DNA of 64,000 nt from JALYGJ01 sp963781705 (lineage in GTDB: Bacteria; Chloroflexota; Limnocylindria; Limnocylindrales; CSP1-4). Position 1 is the first letter of the stretch. The number at the start of each line of letters is the position of its first letter. Location: contig CAWAGP010000001.1 in assembly GCA_963781705.1 (NCBI GenBank), forward strand, positions 930,001 through 994,000, written 5' to 3'. Both the position numbers and the translations under genes were made by a program. Below the pieces are notes generated by a model. That model saw only the letters and a program-made list of their open reading frames with translations, was not told the DNA's origin and ran no database searches. This document shows, piece by piece, positions 17,281 through 25,337 of this stretch.

Positions 17281-18282
17281 TTAGACCTCGATGTCGACGA
17301 TGCGGCGGATGAACACGAAGCCGATGAGCATCATGATTCCGCCGCCGGCGAGGATGAACATGCCCGCGGGTAGGCCGAGGAATTCCGGCGGCGAGCTGAA
17401 CATAGGCGCCATGAAAGTGGGCGCAATGACTGACAGAAGCAGCACCAAGGCCACGGGCAGGAAGCCCACGACGTAGCCCGACATGCGCTGCTGGGCGGTC
17501 AGCGTGCGGATCTCGCCCTTGATGCGCACGCGCTCGCGGATGGTGAAAGCGATGGCGTCGAGGATCTCGGCCAAGTTGCCGCCGACGGTGTGATGGATGG
17601 CGATGGCGGTGGTCATCAGGTCGAGGTCGTCCGAGCGCACGCGCCGGTTCAGATTGGCCAACGCCTCGTCCAGGGTGAGTCCCAGGTTGACCTCGCGGAT
17701 GACACGCGAGAACTCGGTCGAGATGGGTGGCTGAGTTTCGCGCACGATCATCTCGACCGCCTGGAGGAAGGACGATCCCGCGCGCAGGGCGTTGGCGAGC
17801 AACATGATTGTGTCGGCCAGGCTCGAATTGAATGCCTTGAGGCGGCGCCCCTTGCGCCTGCCGAGCCAGAAGCCCGGCAGCCAGAAGCCCAGCACCAGGC
17901 CCGCCAACCACGCGATCGGGCTGGACAGCACCGGCACAATCGGCCCGAGCAGGAAGGCGGCCAGCGGCAAGCCGAGTAGCGCGCCGAGCCGGATGGCGAG
18001 GAACTCGCTCGGCTTCAGTGCCAGATCAGCGCGCGCCAGTTCGCGCGCAAGGTTGCTGCCGTAGTCACGGCGCTCGACCATGCGGTTGACGCTGGCCATC
18101 ATCGCCGAGCCGGCGAGCATTTCGCCCATGTCGCGCCTCGGCTGGGCTGCCTTGTCGGAGGGCGCCGCAGCAGCGTAGCGCTCCAGGCGCGCGTTGACGT
18201 CCGACCCGCCGGTCAAGCTGATGAACACCAGGAGCACGCCAACGGCGGCAGCAGCGGCGACGAGGATTGCGATCGGGTCCAT
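17281..18282 (-). CDS. tadB: Tad pilus inner-membrane platform protein TadB
   Basis: 333 residues, type II secretion F domain. Motifs include the first helix DPIAILVAAAAAVGVLLVFI, the cytoplasmic SLADTIMLLANALRAGSSFLQAVEMI and FSRVIREVNLGLTLDEALANL, and two C-terminal helices. It is the partner of TadC, and starts 2 bp after the tadA stop, so the two are translated together. Confidence 0.93.
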   Translation of the reverse strand: MDPIAILVAAAAAVGVLLVFISLTGGSDVNARLERYAAAAPSDKAAQPRRDMGEMLAGSAMMASVNRMVERRDYGSNLARELARADLALKPSEFLAIRLGALLGLPLAAFLLGPIVPVLSSPIAWLAGLVLGFWLPGFWLGRRKGRRLKAFNSSLADTIMLLANALRAGSSFLQAVEMIVRETQPPISTEFSRVIREVNLGLTLDEALANLNRRVRSDDLDLMTTAIAIHHTVGGNLAEILDAIAFTIRERVRIKGEIRTLTAQQRMSGYVVGFLPVALVLLLSVIAPTFMAPMFSSPPEFLGLPAGMFILAGGGIMMLIGFVFIRRIVDIEV

Positions 18283-18284
18283 GA

Positions 18285-19793
18285 CTAGAACGGCCGTCCG
18301 AACATATTTGCCGGCAGGTGAATACCGCGCGCCTCGAACTTTTCGGTGAAGCGCGGCCGGACGCCGGTTGGGCGCAGGTGGCCTTGCACCTTGCCTTCAG
18401 TGATGCCAGTCTGCTCGAACATGAACACGTCCTGGAGCACGATCACGTCGCCCTCCATGCCCTGGACTTCAGTGATATTGGTGATCTTGCGCGAGCCGTC
18501 GCGCAGCCGCTCCTCGTGGACGATCAAGTCGACGGCTGATGCCATCTGCTCGCGCACGGCGCGTAGCGGAAGCTCGACACCGGCGAACAGGACCATCGTC
18601 TCGAGGCGGGCGAGCATGTCGCGCGGCGAGTTGGCGTGACCGGTCGACATCGAGCCGTCGTGGCCGGTGTTCATCGCCTGGAGCATGTCGAGCGCTTCGC
18701 CGCCGCGGCACTCACCGACGATGATTCGATCGGGCCGCATGCGCAGCGAGTTGCGGACCAGCTCGCGGATCGGTATCGCGCCCTTGCCCTCGATGTTCGA
18801 GGGACGAGCCTCGAGTGTCACCACATGCTCCTGGCGGAGCTGCAGCTCGGCGGCGTCCTCGACGGTGACGATGCGCTCATTGCTGGGGATGAAAGATGAC
18901 AACACGTTGAGCATCGTCGTCTTGCCCGAGCCGGTGCCGCCAGAGACGAAGATGTTCAGGCGGGCCTCGACGCAGGCGCGTAGGAAGTCGAACATCTCCG
19001 GCGTCGCCGTGCCGAAGCGGATCAGGTCGTCGGTGGTCAGCGGCGTGGCGGCGAACTTGCGGATGGTGAGGACGGGGCCGACCAGGCTGATCGGCGGGAT
19101 GATCACGTTGACGCGCGAGCCGTCGACCAGTCGTGCATCGACCATTGGGCTCGACTCGTCGACGCGCCGGCCAATGGGCGAGATGATGCGATCGATGATG
19201 CGCATCACGTGCTCATCGTTCTGGAAGCTGACGTTGGTTATCTCGATCTTGCCACCGCGTTCGATGTAGACCTGGCGCGGTCCGTTGACCATTACCTCGG
19301 TCACCGTCTCGTCGCGCAGCAACGGCTCGAGCGGACCCAGGCCAACGATCTCGTCGGTGATCTGCTCCAGCATGCGGGTGCGCTCGGCGCGCGTAAGCGC
19401 CAGGCCGTCGGCGTCGAGCGCGCGGGTGAACGCCTCCTCGATCTCGCGACGCACCTCGACCTGATTGGCCAGGTCCAGCTTCGGGTCGATATCCGAGATG
19501 ACTCGCTGCTGGATGCGCAGCTTGGCGTCGCGGAAACTCTCCCGCAGCGGTACCTGGGCCAGCATGCGACCGCTGCCCATACCCGTCGTGACCGGGCCGA
19601 CCGGATTCGCGCTGCCGCCGTTCGCGGGTGAGGCGGGCGTGCCGCTGCCTGACGACGCGGCCTGTGTCGGGGGCGCCGGACGACCGTCGGCGGTGCGCCC
19701 GGTGGTGGGGGCGTTGGGCTGCTTCGGTGGCGTTACGGGAGCGTTCCAGTCGGACGCTGGTCGGGCGCTTTCAATGCGGCGCAGGAGTGACAT
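18285..19793 (-). CDS. tadA: Tad pilus assembly ATPase TadA/CpaF
   Basis: 502-residue hexameric secretion ATPase that drives Flp pilus assembly. After a disordered Pro/Ala/Thr-rich N-terminus of about 90 residues come the N-terminal domain (ETVTEVMVNGPRQVYIERGG), Walker A SGGTGSGKTT, the Asp box VTVEDAAELQL, Walker B RPDRIIVGECRGGEA and the His box GHDGSMSTGHANSP. All catalytic elements are intact. Confidence 0.96.
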   Translation of the reverse strand: MSLLRRIESARPASDWNAPVTPPKQPNAPTTGRTADGRPAPPTQAASSGSGTPASPANGGSANPVGPVTTGMGSGRMLAQVPLRESFRDAKLRIQQRVISDIDPKLDLANQVEVRREIEEAFTRALDADGLALTRAERTRMLEQITDEIVGLGPLEPLLRDETVTEVMVNGPRQVYIERGGKIEITNVSFQNDEHVMRIIDRIISPIGRRVDESSPMVDARLVDGSRVNVIIPPISLVGPVLTIRKFAATPLTTDDLIRFGTATPEMFDFLRACVEARLNIFVSGGTGSGKTTMLNVLSSFIPSNERIVTVEDAAELQLRQEHVVTLEARPSNIEGKGAIPIRELVRNSLRMRPDRIIVGECRGGEALDMLQAMNTGHDGSMSTGHANSPRDMLARLETMVLFAGVELPLRAVREQMASAVDLIVHEERLRDGSRKITNITEVQGMEGDVIVLQDVFMFEQTGITEGKVQGHLRPTGVRPRFTEKFEARGIHLPANMFGRPF

Positions 19794-19812
19794 CTTGTCT
19801 ACTTCCTTCTAC

Positions 19813-21072
19813 TCAGTGGGTGCGCCACTGGAAGATGCCTTTGCGCGGCACGACCCGCAGCGGCATCTCGGGCATTAATGCGGTCTCGCCGCCCGCTACC
19901 TCGCGCACCATCCTCGTGACGTCCTCGCTGACGCGCGCCTGGGGCGCGGCCAGGACGAAGGGAATGCCGCGGTTGAGGGCGAAGACGACTGTGCGGCCGT
20001 CCGAAACAACGGTGTGCGTAATCTTGCGGCCGATCGACGTCTCGACGTCCTGCAGGCGGATGCCGTAGCCGGAGTCGGCGCGGTTGAGAACCAACTGCAC
20101 CTTGCCGTCTGCATAGCCGAGCTGGTTGGTCAGCGACAGGAACTGGCGGATGTTCTTGATGTTGGTGATCTCGAGTGTGAGCACGGTCAGGATGACGTCC
20201 GACTGGTCAAGAAAGCTCAGGGTTATGTCCTGCAGCAATGGCGAGGAGTCGATAACCACCAGGTCGTGGCTCGCGCGAAGGCTGCTGACGATGCGCGACA
20301 TATGATCCGCCGTGACCAGCTCGGCCATTTCCGGACTGGGCGGCGCCATCAGCACGCGGATGCCCGAGCTGTGGTCGACCAGCGCTGAATCGAGCGTATC
20401 GAGGTCGCCGCCGGCCATCTCGCGCGAGACGTCCGCGACGGTCCGGTTCTTGGGGTTCAGATTAAGCAGCACACCCACGTCGCCGAACTGCAGGCCACCG
20501 TCGACGAGCGCGACGCGCTTGTTGAGCGCTTGCCCGGCGGCCACCGCGAAGTTGACGGCGAGGGTGGTGCGGCCCACCCCGCCCTTGGGCGCGAAGAAGG
20601 TGACGACCTTGCCCGGCACGCGCTGGGTATGGGCGGGCGACGGCTCCGAGCGCGCACCGGCGGGCATCGACTCCGCTGCTCGATCATGCTTCTGGCGCTC
20701 CCGCTCGTAGACCTGGCGGATCGATGCCGCGAGCTCATCAGAGGTGAACGGCTTGACCAGGAACTCGCGCGCGCCGGCGAGCATCGCCCGGCGCAGGTAG
20801 TCGGCCTCGCCCTGGACGCTCATCATGATCGTCGCTGCCATGGGCGCCCTGAGGGCCAGCTGTTCGGCGGTCTCGATTCCATCCATTCCCGGCATGTTGA
20901 TGTCGAGCAGAAGGATGTCGACCGACTCTTTGGCCACCAGCGCGAGCGCCTCCTCGCCGGAGGCGACACTGCCCGTGACCGCGATGTCCGACTCGAAGCT
21001 GAGCAGCTTGGCCAGGTGATCGCGCGTTTCGGCGATGTCGTCGACTATGACGACCTTGATCGGTTCAACCAT
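19813..21072 (-). CDS. tadZ: TadZ/CpaE: receiver domain fused to a ParA/MinD-like ATPase
   Basis: 419 residues. Residues 4-120 are a CheY-type receiver (VVIVDD, phospho-acceptor Asp57 in DILLLDINMPGMDG, Lys in FLVKPF). Residues 155 onward are a MinD-like ATPase that places the pilus machine at the pole. Its P-loop reads PKGGVGRTTLA: the signature Lys163 is kept, but the Lys before Thr is Arg168. Atypical Walker A boxes are known in the TadZ family. ATG 21072 (MVEPIKVVIVDDI) is chosen; reading further upstream would overlap cpaB. The intact receiver suggests input from the two-component genes upstream. Confidence 0.92.
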   Translation of the reverse strand: MVEPIKVVIVDDIAETRDHLAKLLSFESDIAVTGSVASGEEALALVAKESVDILLLDINMPGMDGIETAEQLALRAPMAATIMMSVQGEADYLRRAMLAGAREFLVKPFTSDELAASIRQVYERERQKHDRAAESMPAGARSEPSPAHTQRVPGKVVTFFAPKGGVGRTTLAVNFAVAAGQALNKRVALVDGGLQFGDVGVLLNLNPKNRTVADVSREMAGGDLDTLDSALVDHSSGIRVLMAPPSPEMAELVTADHMSRIVSSLRASHDLVVIDSSPLLQDITLSFLDQSDVILTVLTLEITNIKNIRQFLSLTNQLGYADGKVQLVLNRADSGYGIRLQDVETSIGRKITHTVVSDGRTVVFALNRGIPFVLAAPQARVSEDVTRMVREVAGGETALMPEMPLRVVPRKGIFQWRTH

Positions 21073-21086
21073 CGGGTGGCCGGCGA

Positions 21087-21938
21087 TCAGGGGACGACCG
21101 GCTGCGGCGGCAGAACTCCCCACTTGTCGACCAGCTCATGGAGCGTGATGCCGGTCGTCGTGACGTCCGGTTGGCCGGCGTCGGCGGGAGCGCGCAGCGC
21201 GAGTGACACGTGGCCATCGAGCTGTGCGTAGCGGACTACTTCTGCCTGCTGCGGCGTGACTGCCAGGATGACGGTGACATCGGGCACAAGCGTGCCATTG
21301 CTCGTCACGTCGCTGCCCTGATTGGTCGTGTCCTTGGGAATGACGCCGAGGACCTGAACGCCCTGGACGACGACCTTGATCGTCGTCTTGTTCACGAACT
21401 CGTCGATCGACAGGTAGGGCGGCTGGCTGCCGTCGGAGCCTGTCTGGTAGGCGCTCGGGTTGTTGATGACCGCGGGGTCGAGGCCGTCGGTGTCTTCCAT
21501 CGAGAGCAGGACGTCAACGAAGTCGCCCGACTGGACCAGTGCCCCAACGGAGTCCACGGTGCTCAGCGGAACCGCGATCGCAATCATGCCTGAGCCGAGC
21601 GAGCTGACCACGTCGGGCAGCGCGACGGTCGTCTGGAAGTCAGCGTGGGTGATCGCATCGCCGGCCTTGACCGGACGGCGGAGGACCTGGCCGACCAGAT
21701 CGGACGGCTGCGAGTAGGTATCGATCGCATCAGCCGGTGCCATCGTGCCAGTGGTCATCTGGTCCGCAGTGAGTGCCGCACCCAAGGCGATGTCCTGTGC
21801 GGCCACGACGACCTGGACGTCAGGGACAGGTGTTGCCGCTGGGGCCTGGCCGAACCCGCCGAAGGCCAGCACGGCGACGAACGAGATGGCCGCCAGGAAA
21901 ACCCCGACGATGAGCATGAGTCGGTTGCCGCGCTTCAA
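21087..21938 (-). CDS. cpaB: Flp pilus assembly protein CpaB/RcpC
   Basis: 283 residues. One N-terminal anchor helix (LMLIVGVFLAAISFVAVLAFG), then a SAF domain (VVVAAQDIALGAALTADQMTTG ... VGQVLRRPVKAGDAITHADF) and a RcpC-type C-terminal region (VSSLGSGMIAIAVPLSTV). It acts on the outer face in pilus export. The start is TTG 21938, with GGAG 8 bp upstream; the next in-frame ATG lies seven codons later. No secretin gene follows, which fits a single-membrane cell. Confidence 0.9.
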   Translation of the reverse strand: MKRGNRLMLIVGVFLAAISFVAVLAFGGFGQAPAATPVPDVQVVVAAQDIALGAALTADQMTTGTMAPADAIDTYSQPSDLVGQVLRRPVKAGDAITHADFQTTVALPDVVSSLGSGMIAIAVPLSTVDSVGALVQSGDFVDVLLSMEDTDGLDPAVINNPSAYQTGSDGSQPPYLSIDEFVNKTTIKVVVQGVQVLGVIPKDTTNQGSDVTSNGTLVPDVTVILAVTPQQAEVVRYAQLDGHVSLALRAPADAGQPDVTTTGITLHELVDKWGVLPPQPVVP

Positions 21939-22030
21939 GGTGGTATCTCCACTCCATGTGTGACAGGTGTCAACGAATTTAGAGTGGGTCTAGGGGGGTG
22001 ACGATCCTACGAATGGGCTAGGACCCCCCG

Positions 22031-22088
22031 GAAAAGAAGGAAGGGAGCGCTTGCTGGTCCGGAGGAGGATGGACCAGGAAGCGCTCCC
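22031..22088 (-). terminator. Rho-independent terminator between the Flp pilin and cpaB
   Basis: An 18-bp stem (22043-22060 paired with 22071-22088, one G-G mismatch) closes a 10-nt loop and is followed on the minus strand by TTCCTTCTTTTC. It lies directly after the downstream pilin gene. It would let abundant pilin mRNA accumulate while only some polymerases read on into the export genes. Confidence 0.75.
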
Positions 22089-22107
22089 CGATTAGGAGGG
22101 CGCTCGA

Positions 22108-22272
22108 CTAGAGGGCGTTGCCGAGGGTGGACAGCAGACCGTTGATCGACCCACCCATGAACGTCAGGCCGGCAACAGCGAGGATGCCGACGAGGGCGAG
22201 GATCAGTGCGTATTCAGTCAGTCCCTGCCCGGCTTGTCGCGGCGCAGGCCTTCGTCGTAGGGCGTTCTTCAC
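22108..22272 (-). CDS. flp: Flp-type pilin (second pilin)
   Basis: A 54-residue prepilin read from GTG 22272 with a strong GGAAGGAGAGG site 10 bp upstream. The basic leader (KNALRRRPAPRQA) ends at Gly15, followed by QGLTEYALILALVGILAVAG: this is the TadV prepilin peptidase site G|XXXXEY and the hydrophobic assembly helix. The mature pilin would be 39 residues, ending LLSTLGNAL. It is the structural subunit of the Tad pilus encoded downstream. Confidence 0.9.
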   Translation of the reverse strand: MKNALRRRPAPRQAGQGLTEYALILALVGILAVAGLTFMGGSINGLLSTLGNAL

Positions 22273-22401
22273 GTTGCGAGTACCTCTCCTTCCGCTGCGC
22301 CGGCCGGCGCGCCCTGCGAATGTGGCGCAGCACGGCGTGCTCGGCTATGGGAAAGCAGTACCTCACGGTCGCTCCGGGCGGGCGATCGCCAGGATGCCGG
22401 G

Positions 22402-22575
22402 TCAGCCGTTGATTTGCTGGGCGATGGCCGAAAGGATGTCGTTGATCTGGGTGCCAAAGAAACCCAACGCCACAAGCGCGACGATCACTATCAGCGCGAC
22501 GATGAGCACGTACTCGGCCAGACTCTGGCCGCGCGCCTGCTCGCCTCGGTGTATCCCTCGGGTTTCCTTCAGCAT
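22402..22575 (-). CDS. flp: Flp-type pilin (first pilin)
   Basis: A 57-residue prepilin from ATG 22575. The leader ends at Gly16 followed by QSLAEYVLIVALIVIVALVA, the G|XXXXEY cleavage site and hydrophobic helix; the mature part is 41 residues, ending SAIAQQING. It differs clearly from the neighbouring pilin in leader and tail, so one of the two may be a minor or alternative subunit. It lies 26 bp after the stop of the kinase-like gene, with a 129-bp gap to the next pilin that shows no further gene. Confidence 0.9.
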   Translation of the reverse strand: MLKETRGIHRGEQARGQSLAEYVLIVALIVIVALVALGFFGTQINDILSAIAQQING

Positions 22576-22605
22576 CGGACGCCGGCGATGCTAACAGCGT
22601 GTCGC

Positions 22606-23745
22606 TCAGGTGGCGCTGACGATCGCCTCGAGTTGCCAGCCATCATCGGTGAGCTTGACCTTGATGCCGCTCACATCGGCGCGCTGGCGTATGTCCGCCC
22701 ACACCTGATCGGGCAAGCCACGCCCAGCCGCGTCGAGGCCCTCCTGCTCGTGGATCATCTTCACCATCGCAGCCGGCAGCCGGCGGTCGCGTCGGGCAGT
22801 CTCGACCGCTGCGCGCGCCTGTTTATCAGCCGGCTGTTCCGTGGCCGTTGGACGCGCGCGGACCGTGCTGTGCAGATCGAGCTCGCCCCATTCGAGCGTG
22901 ATGGTTACGTCAGTCGGTCGCCGTTCGAGGTAACCGACCACGGCGTCATCCAGCATGCGGAACAGGGCGCTCTCCATGTCGTGCGGCAGACGTCGGTCGT
23001 TGCCCACGCTGTGAAAGCCGACCGCGACGCTCGACCGGCGACCGCGCTCGGCCGCGGCACGACGCAGCGTTGGCACCAGGCCGAGGTCGTCGAGGACCAT
23101 CGGCCGGACGTCGAAGATGAAACTCTTGGTTGCGTCCAGCGCACGCTGGACCATGATCACCAGTCCCTCTAGCTCCGCGGCCGCCTGGGCCGGCTCGCGC
23201 TCGAAAAGTCGCTGCACGACCTGAGCCTGGAGGGCAATGTTGGCAATGCTTTGAGCCGGCCCATCGTGCATCTGCCGCGCGATGTCACGGCGCATCTCCT
23301 CCTGGGCCGCGAGTACCTCGCCCGACGGTGTCGCGTCGGCAAGCGCCACTGCAGCCTCGGCAGCCGCCCCCGCCGGGGCCTGAGATCCGTTCCGGTCGAG
23401 CTGGTCAAGCACCACGCCGATTACGTCGTCCAGCCGCTGTAGCACTCGCTGCTTTCCGCCTAGCACCTCTGTCTGCGACTGCATCATGCCGGCGCGACGC
23501 GTCTGGGCGAGCAGCTGAGCGTTCGCCTCGCGCAGCGCCTCGGCTGTCGTCTGATCGTCGCGTTCGAGCCCTTCGAGTCGCTGCGCCGCCTGAACGCGCC
23601 GGGCCTCGTGACGCTCGGCTTCGGTCGCCGCCTGCTTGATCAGCAGGTCGATTTCGGTCGCCTCGCGTTCAACCGTTGATCGTTCCCGCTCCAGGTAGGC
23701 ACGCAGGTCGAGCTCTTCGGCTTCGTCCGGCGAAGTGCTGGCCAT
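22606..23745 (-). CDS. DegS-like histidine kinase homologue with a degenerate ATP-binding domain
   Basis: 379 residues, soluble. Residues 15-110 are a long coiled coil; then comes a HisKA_3 dimerisation helix with its phospho-acceptor His (RRDIARQMHDGPAQSIANIALQ) and the RPMVLDDLGLVPTLRRAA linker. The N box, normally QEALxNxxKHA, reads LFRMLDDAVVGYLERR, with no Asn, and no DxGxG box follows. ATP binding is therefore probably lost. It could be a phosphatase, a phosphorelay step or a dimer partner of the full kinase at 24501, with the response regulator gene between them. Confidence 0.82.
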   Translation of the reverse strand: MASTSPDEAEELDLRAYLERERSTVEREATEIDLLIKQAATEAERHEARRVQAAQRLEGLERDDQTTAEALREANAQLLAQTRRAGMMQSQTEVLGGKQRVLQRLDDVIGVVLDQLDRNGSQAPAGAAAEAAVALADATPSGEVLAAQEEMRRDIARQMHDGPAQSIANIALQAQVVQRLFEREPAQAAAELEGLVIMVQRALDATKSFIFDVRPMVLDDLGLVPTLRRAAAERGRRSSVAVGFHSVGNDRRLPHDMESALFRMLDDAVVGYLERRPTDVTITLEWGELDLHSTVRARPTATEQPADKQARAAVETARRDRRLPAAMVKMIHEQEGLDAAGRGLPDQVWADIRQRADVSGIKVKLTDDGWQLEAIVSAT

Positions 23746-23751
23746 TGCCGC

Positions 23752-24504
23752 TCAGTCCTCGGGGATGCGAATCCAGCCCTGCTTCATCGCATAGACGACG
23801 GCCTGCGTGCGATCGTTTACGGACAGCTTGCGCAGGATCGAGCTCATGTGGTTCTTGACGGTCTGCTCACTGATGGTCAGCGTATAGGCGACCTGCTTGT
23901 TGGTCATGCCCTTGGCGATGTTGTCGAGGATCTCGACTTCGCGCGGCGAGAGCGGCGCGAAGATCGGGGCCGCCTCCTGTCCGTAGACGGCCAGTTCGCG
24001 GAACTCCTTGAGCACTCGGCTGGCAACCGACGGACGGGCGAAGACTTTGTCGTTGATCAGGTACTCACCGGCGCGTACGCGGCGGATGATGGTGACCAGG
24101 TCCTCCGGGCTGATGTCCTTGAGCAGGAACGCCGCCGCGCCGGCCTTGATCGCCTCGAACAGCTGATCCTCGTCCTCGGCCACGGCCAACGCGACGATGC
24201 CCACGCTGGGCACTTCGCGCTTGATGCGGTGAGTCGTCTCGATGCCGCCCGGAGCAGGCAGCGACAGGTCGAGCAGGACTATGTCCGGTGTCAGCTCGAC
24301 GGCCAACGTGAAGGCGTCGCGACCATCCTCGGCCTCGCCGACCACGTCGAAGTCGGGCTCACGTTCCAGGATCTGGCGCATGCCGACGCGAAACAGCGCA
24401 TGGTCGTCGACCAGCAGGATCTTCGTTCGCTGCTCCGGGTTGCGGCGGTCCGGGCCGCCACGGCGGCGATCCGGTCCGGTGTAGTCCGTGTCCATTGTGC
24501 TCAT
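23752..24504 (-). CDS. NarL/DegU-type response regulator
   Basis: 250 residues. An Arg/Asp-rich N-terminus of 27 residues (TGPDRRRGGPDRRNPEQR) precedes the receiver (ILLVDDH, phospho-acceptor Asp79 in VLLDLSLPAPGG, Lys in FLLKDISPEDL). A LuxR-type helix-turn-helix is at the C-terminus (LSPREVEILDNIAKGMTNKQ, ISEQTVKNHMSSILRKL). It overlaps the upstream kinase gene by 4 bp. Placed just ahead of the pilin genes, it is the likely regulator of the tad operon. Confidence 0.93.
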   Translation of the reverse strand: MSTMDTDYTGPDRRRGGPDRRNPEQRTKILLVDDHALFRVGMRQILEREPDFDVVGEAEDGRDAFTLAVELTPDIVLLDLSLPAPGGIETTHRIKREVPSVGIVALAVAEDEDQLFEAIKAGAAAFLLKDISPEDLVTIIRRVRAGEYLINDKVFARPSVASRVLKEFRELAVYGQEAAPIFAPLSPREVEILDNIAKGMTNKQVAYTLTISEQTVKNHMSSILRKLSVNDRTQAVVYAMKQGWIRIPED

Positions 24505-25337
24505 CTCCTATCCCCTCCCAGATCGATGGTCAGGCGCACGACCGTACCAGCCGCGCGGTTGGTGTCGATCACGAGTTGCGAGCCAAGCAGTTCTGCTCGC
24601 TCACGCATGAACCGCAGACCGAAGTGGCGCCGATCAGCGCGCGCCGTGACGTCGTCCAGGTCGAAACCCACGCCGTCATCGCGTACCTCCATGATCCAGC
24701 GGTCGTGTCCGTTGGCGCTTCGCTCGACCCGTGTCGAGAGCGACGCATGAGTCGCGCCAGAGTGCTTGGCCATGTTGCGCAGTGCTTCCTGGGCGACGCG
24801 CAGCACTGTCGTGCGCGCCGTCGAGTGGAGCAGTTCAGGCGGCGCCTCGAGCCGAACATCAACAGCCAGCGGGCTGCGTTCAGTGATCGCCTCGAGCGTG
24901 TCGCGCAGCGCCTCATCGAGGCTCGCCGGTTCGCCCAGAGATGGGCGCAACTGATTGATATATGCGCGCAGCGTGTTCAGCTCGCGCTCGAGGATCTTGC
25001 GCAGATTGGCCAGCTCGGCGCCGGCTTCAGCGGGGTGGTCGCGCAAAGCACGTTCGACTATTTCGGTTTGAAAAAGCGCGTTCGCGAGCGCCTGGGCGGT
25101 GCCGTCGTGCAGTTCTTCGGCGAGCCTGGTGCGCTCCTGCTCGCGCGCTTCGATGAGCGCCGCGCCGGAGGGCATCTCGACGTCAGACGACTCGCGGGTG
25201 ACAGGCGCCAGCCCCGCGGCCTGCGGCGGCTGCGGCTGGTGGCTGCTGCCTATGCCGCCGCTCTCCATGGGGTTTCGAGTATAGGTGCTGGATTCATGCT
25301 GCCCGGTGCGATTCGGCCGATCGCCTGCGTCGCTCAT
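24501..25337 (-). CDS. DegS/LiaS-type sensor histidine kinase, soluble
   Basis: 278 residues without membrane helices. After a disordered 55-residue N-terminus comes the HisKA_3 helix with His77 (RTRLAEELHDGTAQALANAL), then an intact HATPase domain: N box QEALRNMAKHSGA and G1 box VRDDGVGFD, G2-like HFGLRFMRERAELLG. ATG 25337 overlaps the upstream stop as ATGA. It is the probable partner of the response regulator it overlaps. The signal it senses is not apparent. Confidence 0.92.
   Translation of the reverse strand: MSDAGDRPNRTGQHESSTYTRNPMESGGIGSSHQPQPPQAAGLAPVTRESSDVEMPSGAALIEAREQERTRLAEELHDGTAQALANALFQTEIVERALRDHPAEAGAELANLRKILERELNTLRAYINQLRPSLGEPASLDEALRDTLEAITERSPLAVDVRLEAPPELLHSTARTTVLRVAQEALRNMAKHSGATHASLSTRVERSANGHDRWIMEVRDDGVGFDLDDVTARADRRHFGLRFMRERAELLGSQLVIDTNRAAGTVVRLTIDLGGDRR

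Noticed and set aside
21939..22010. TTGACA on the minus strand ahead of cpaB as a promoter
   Set aside because: No matching -10 is found 16-18 bp downstream before the Shine-Dalgarno, so the claim is not supported.
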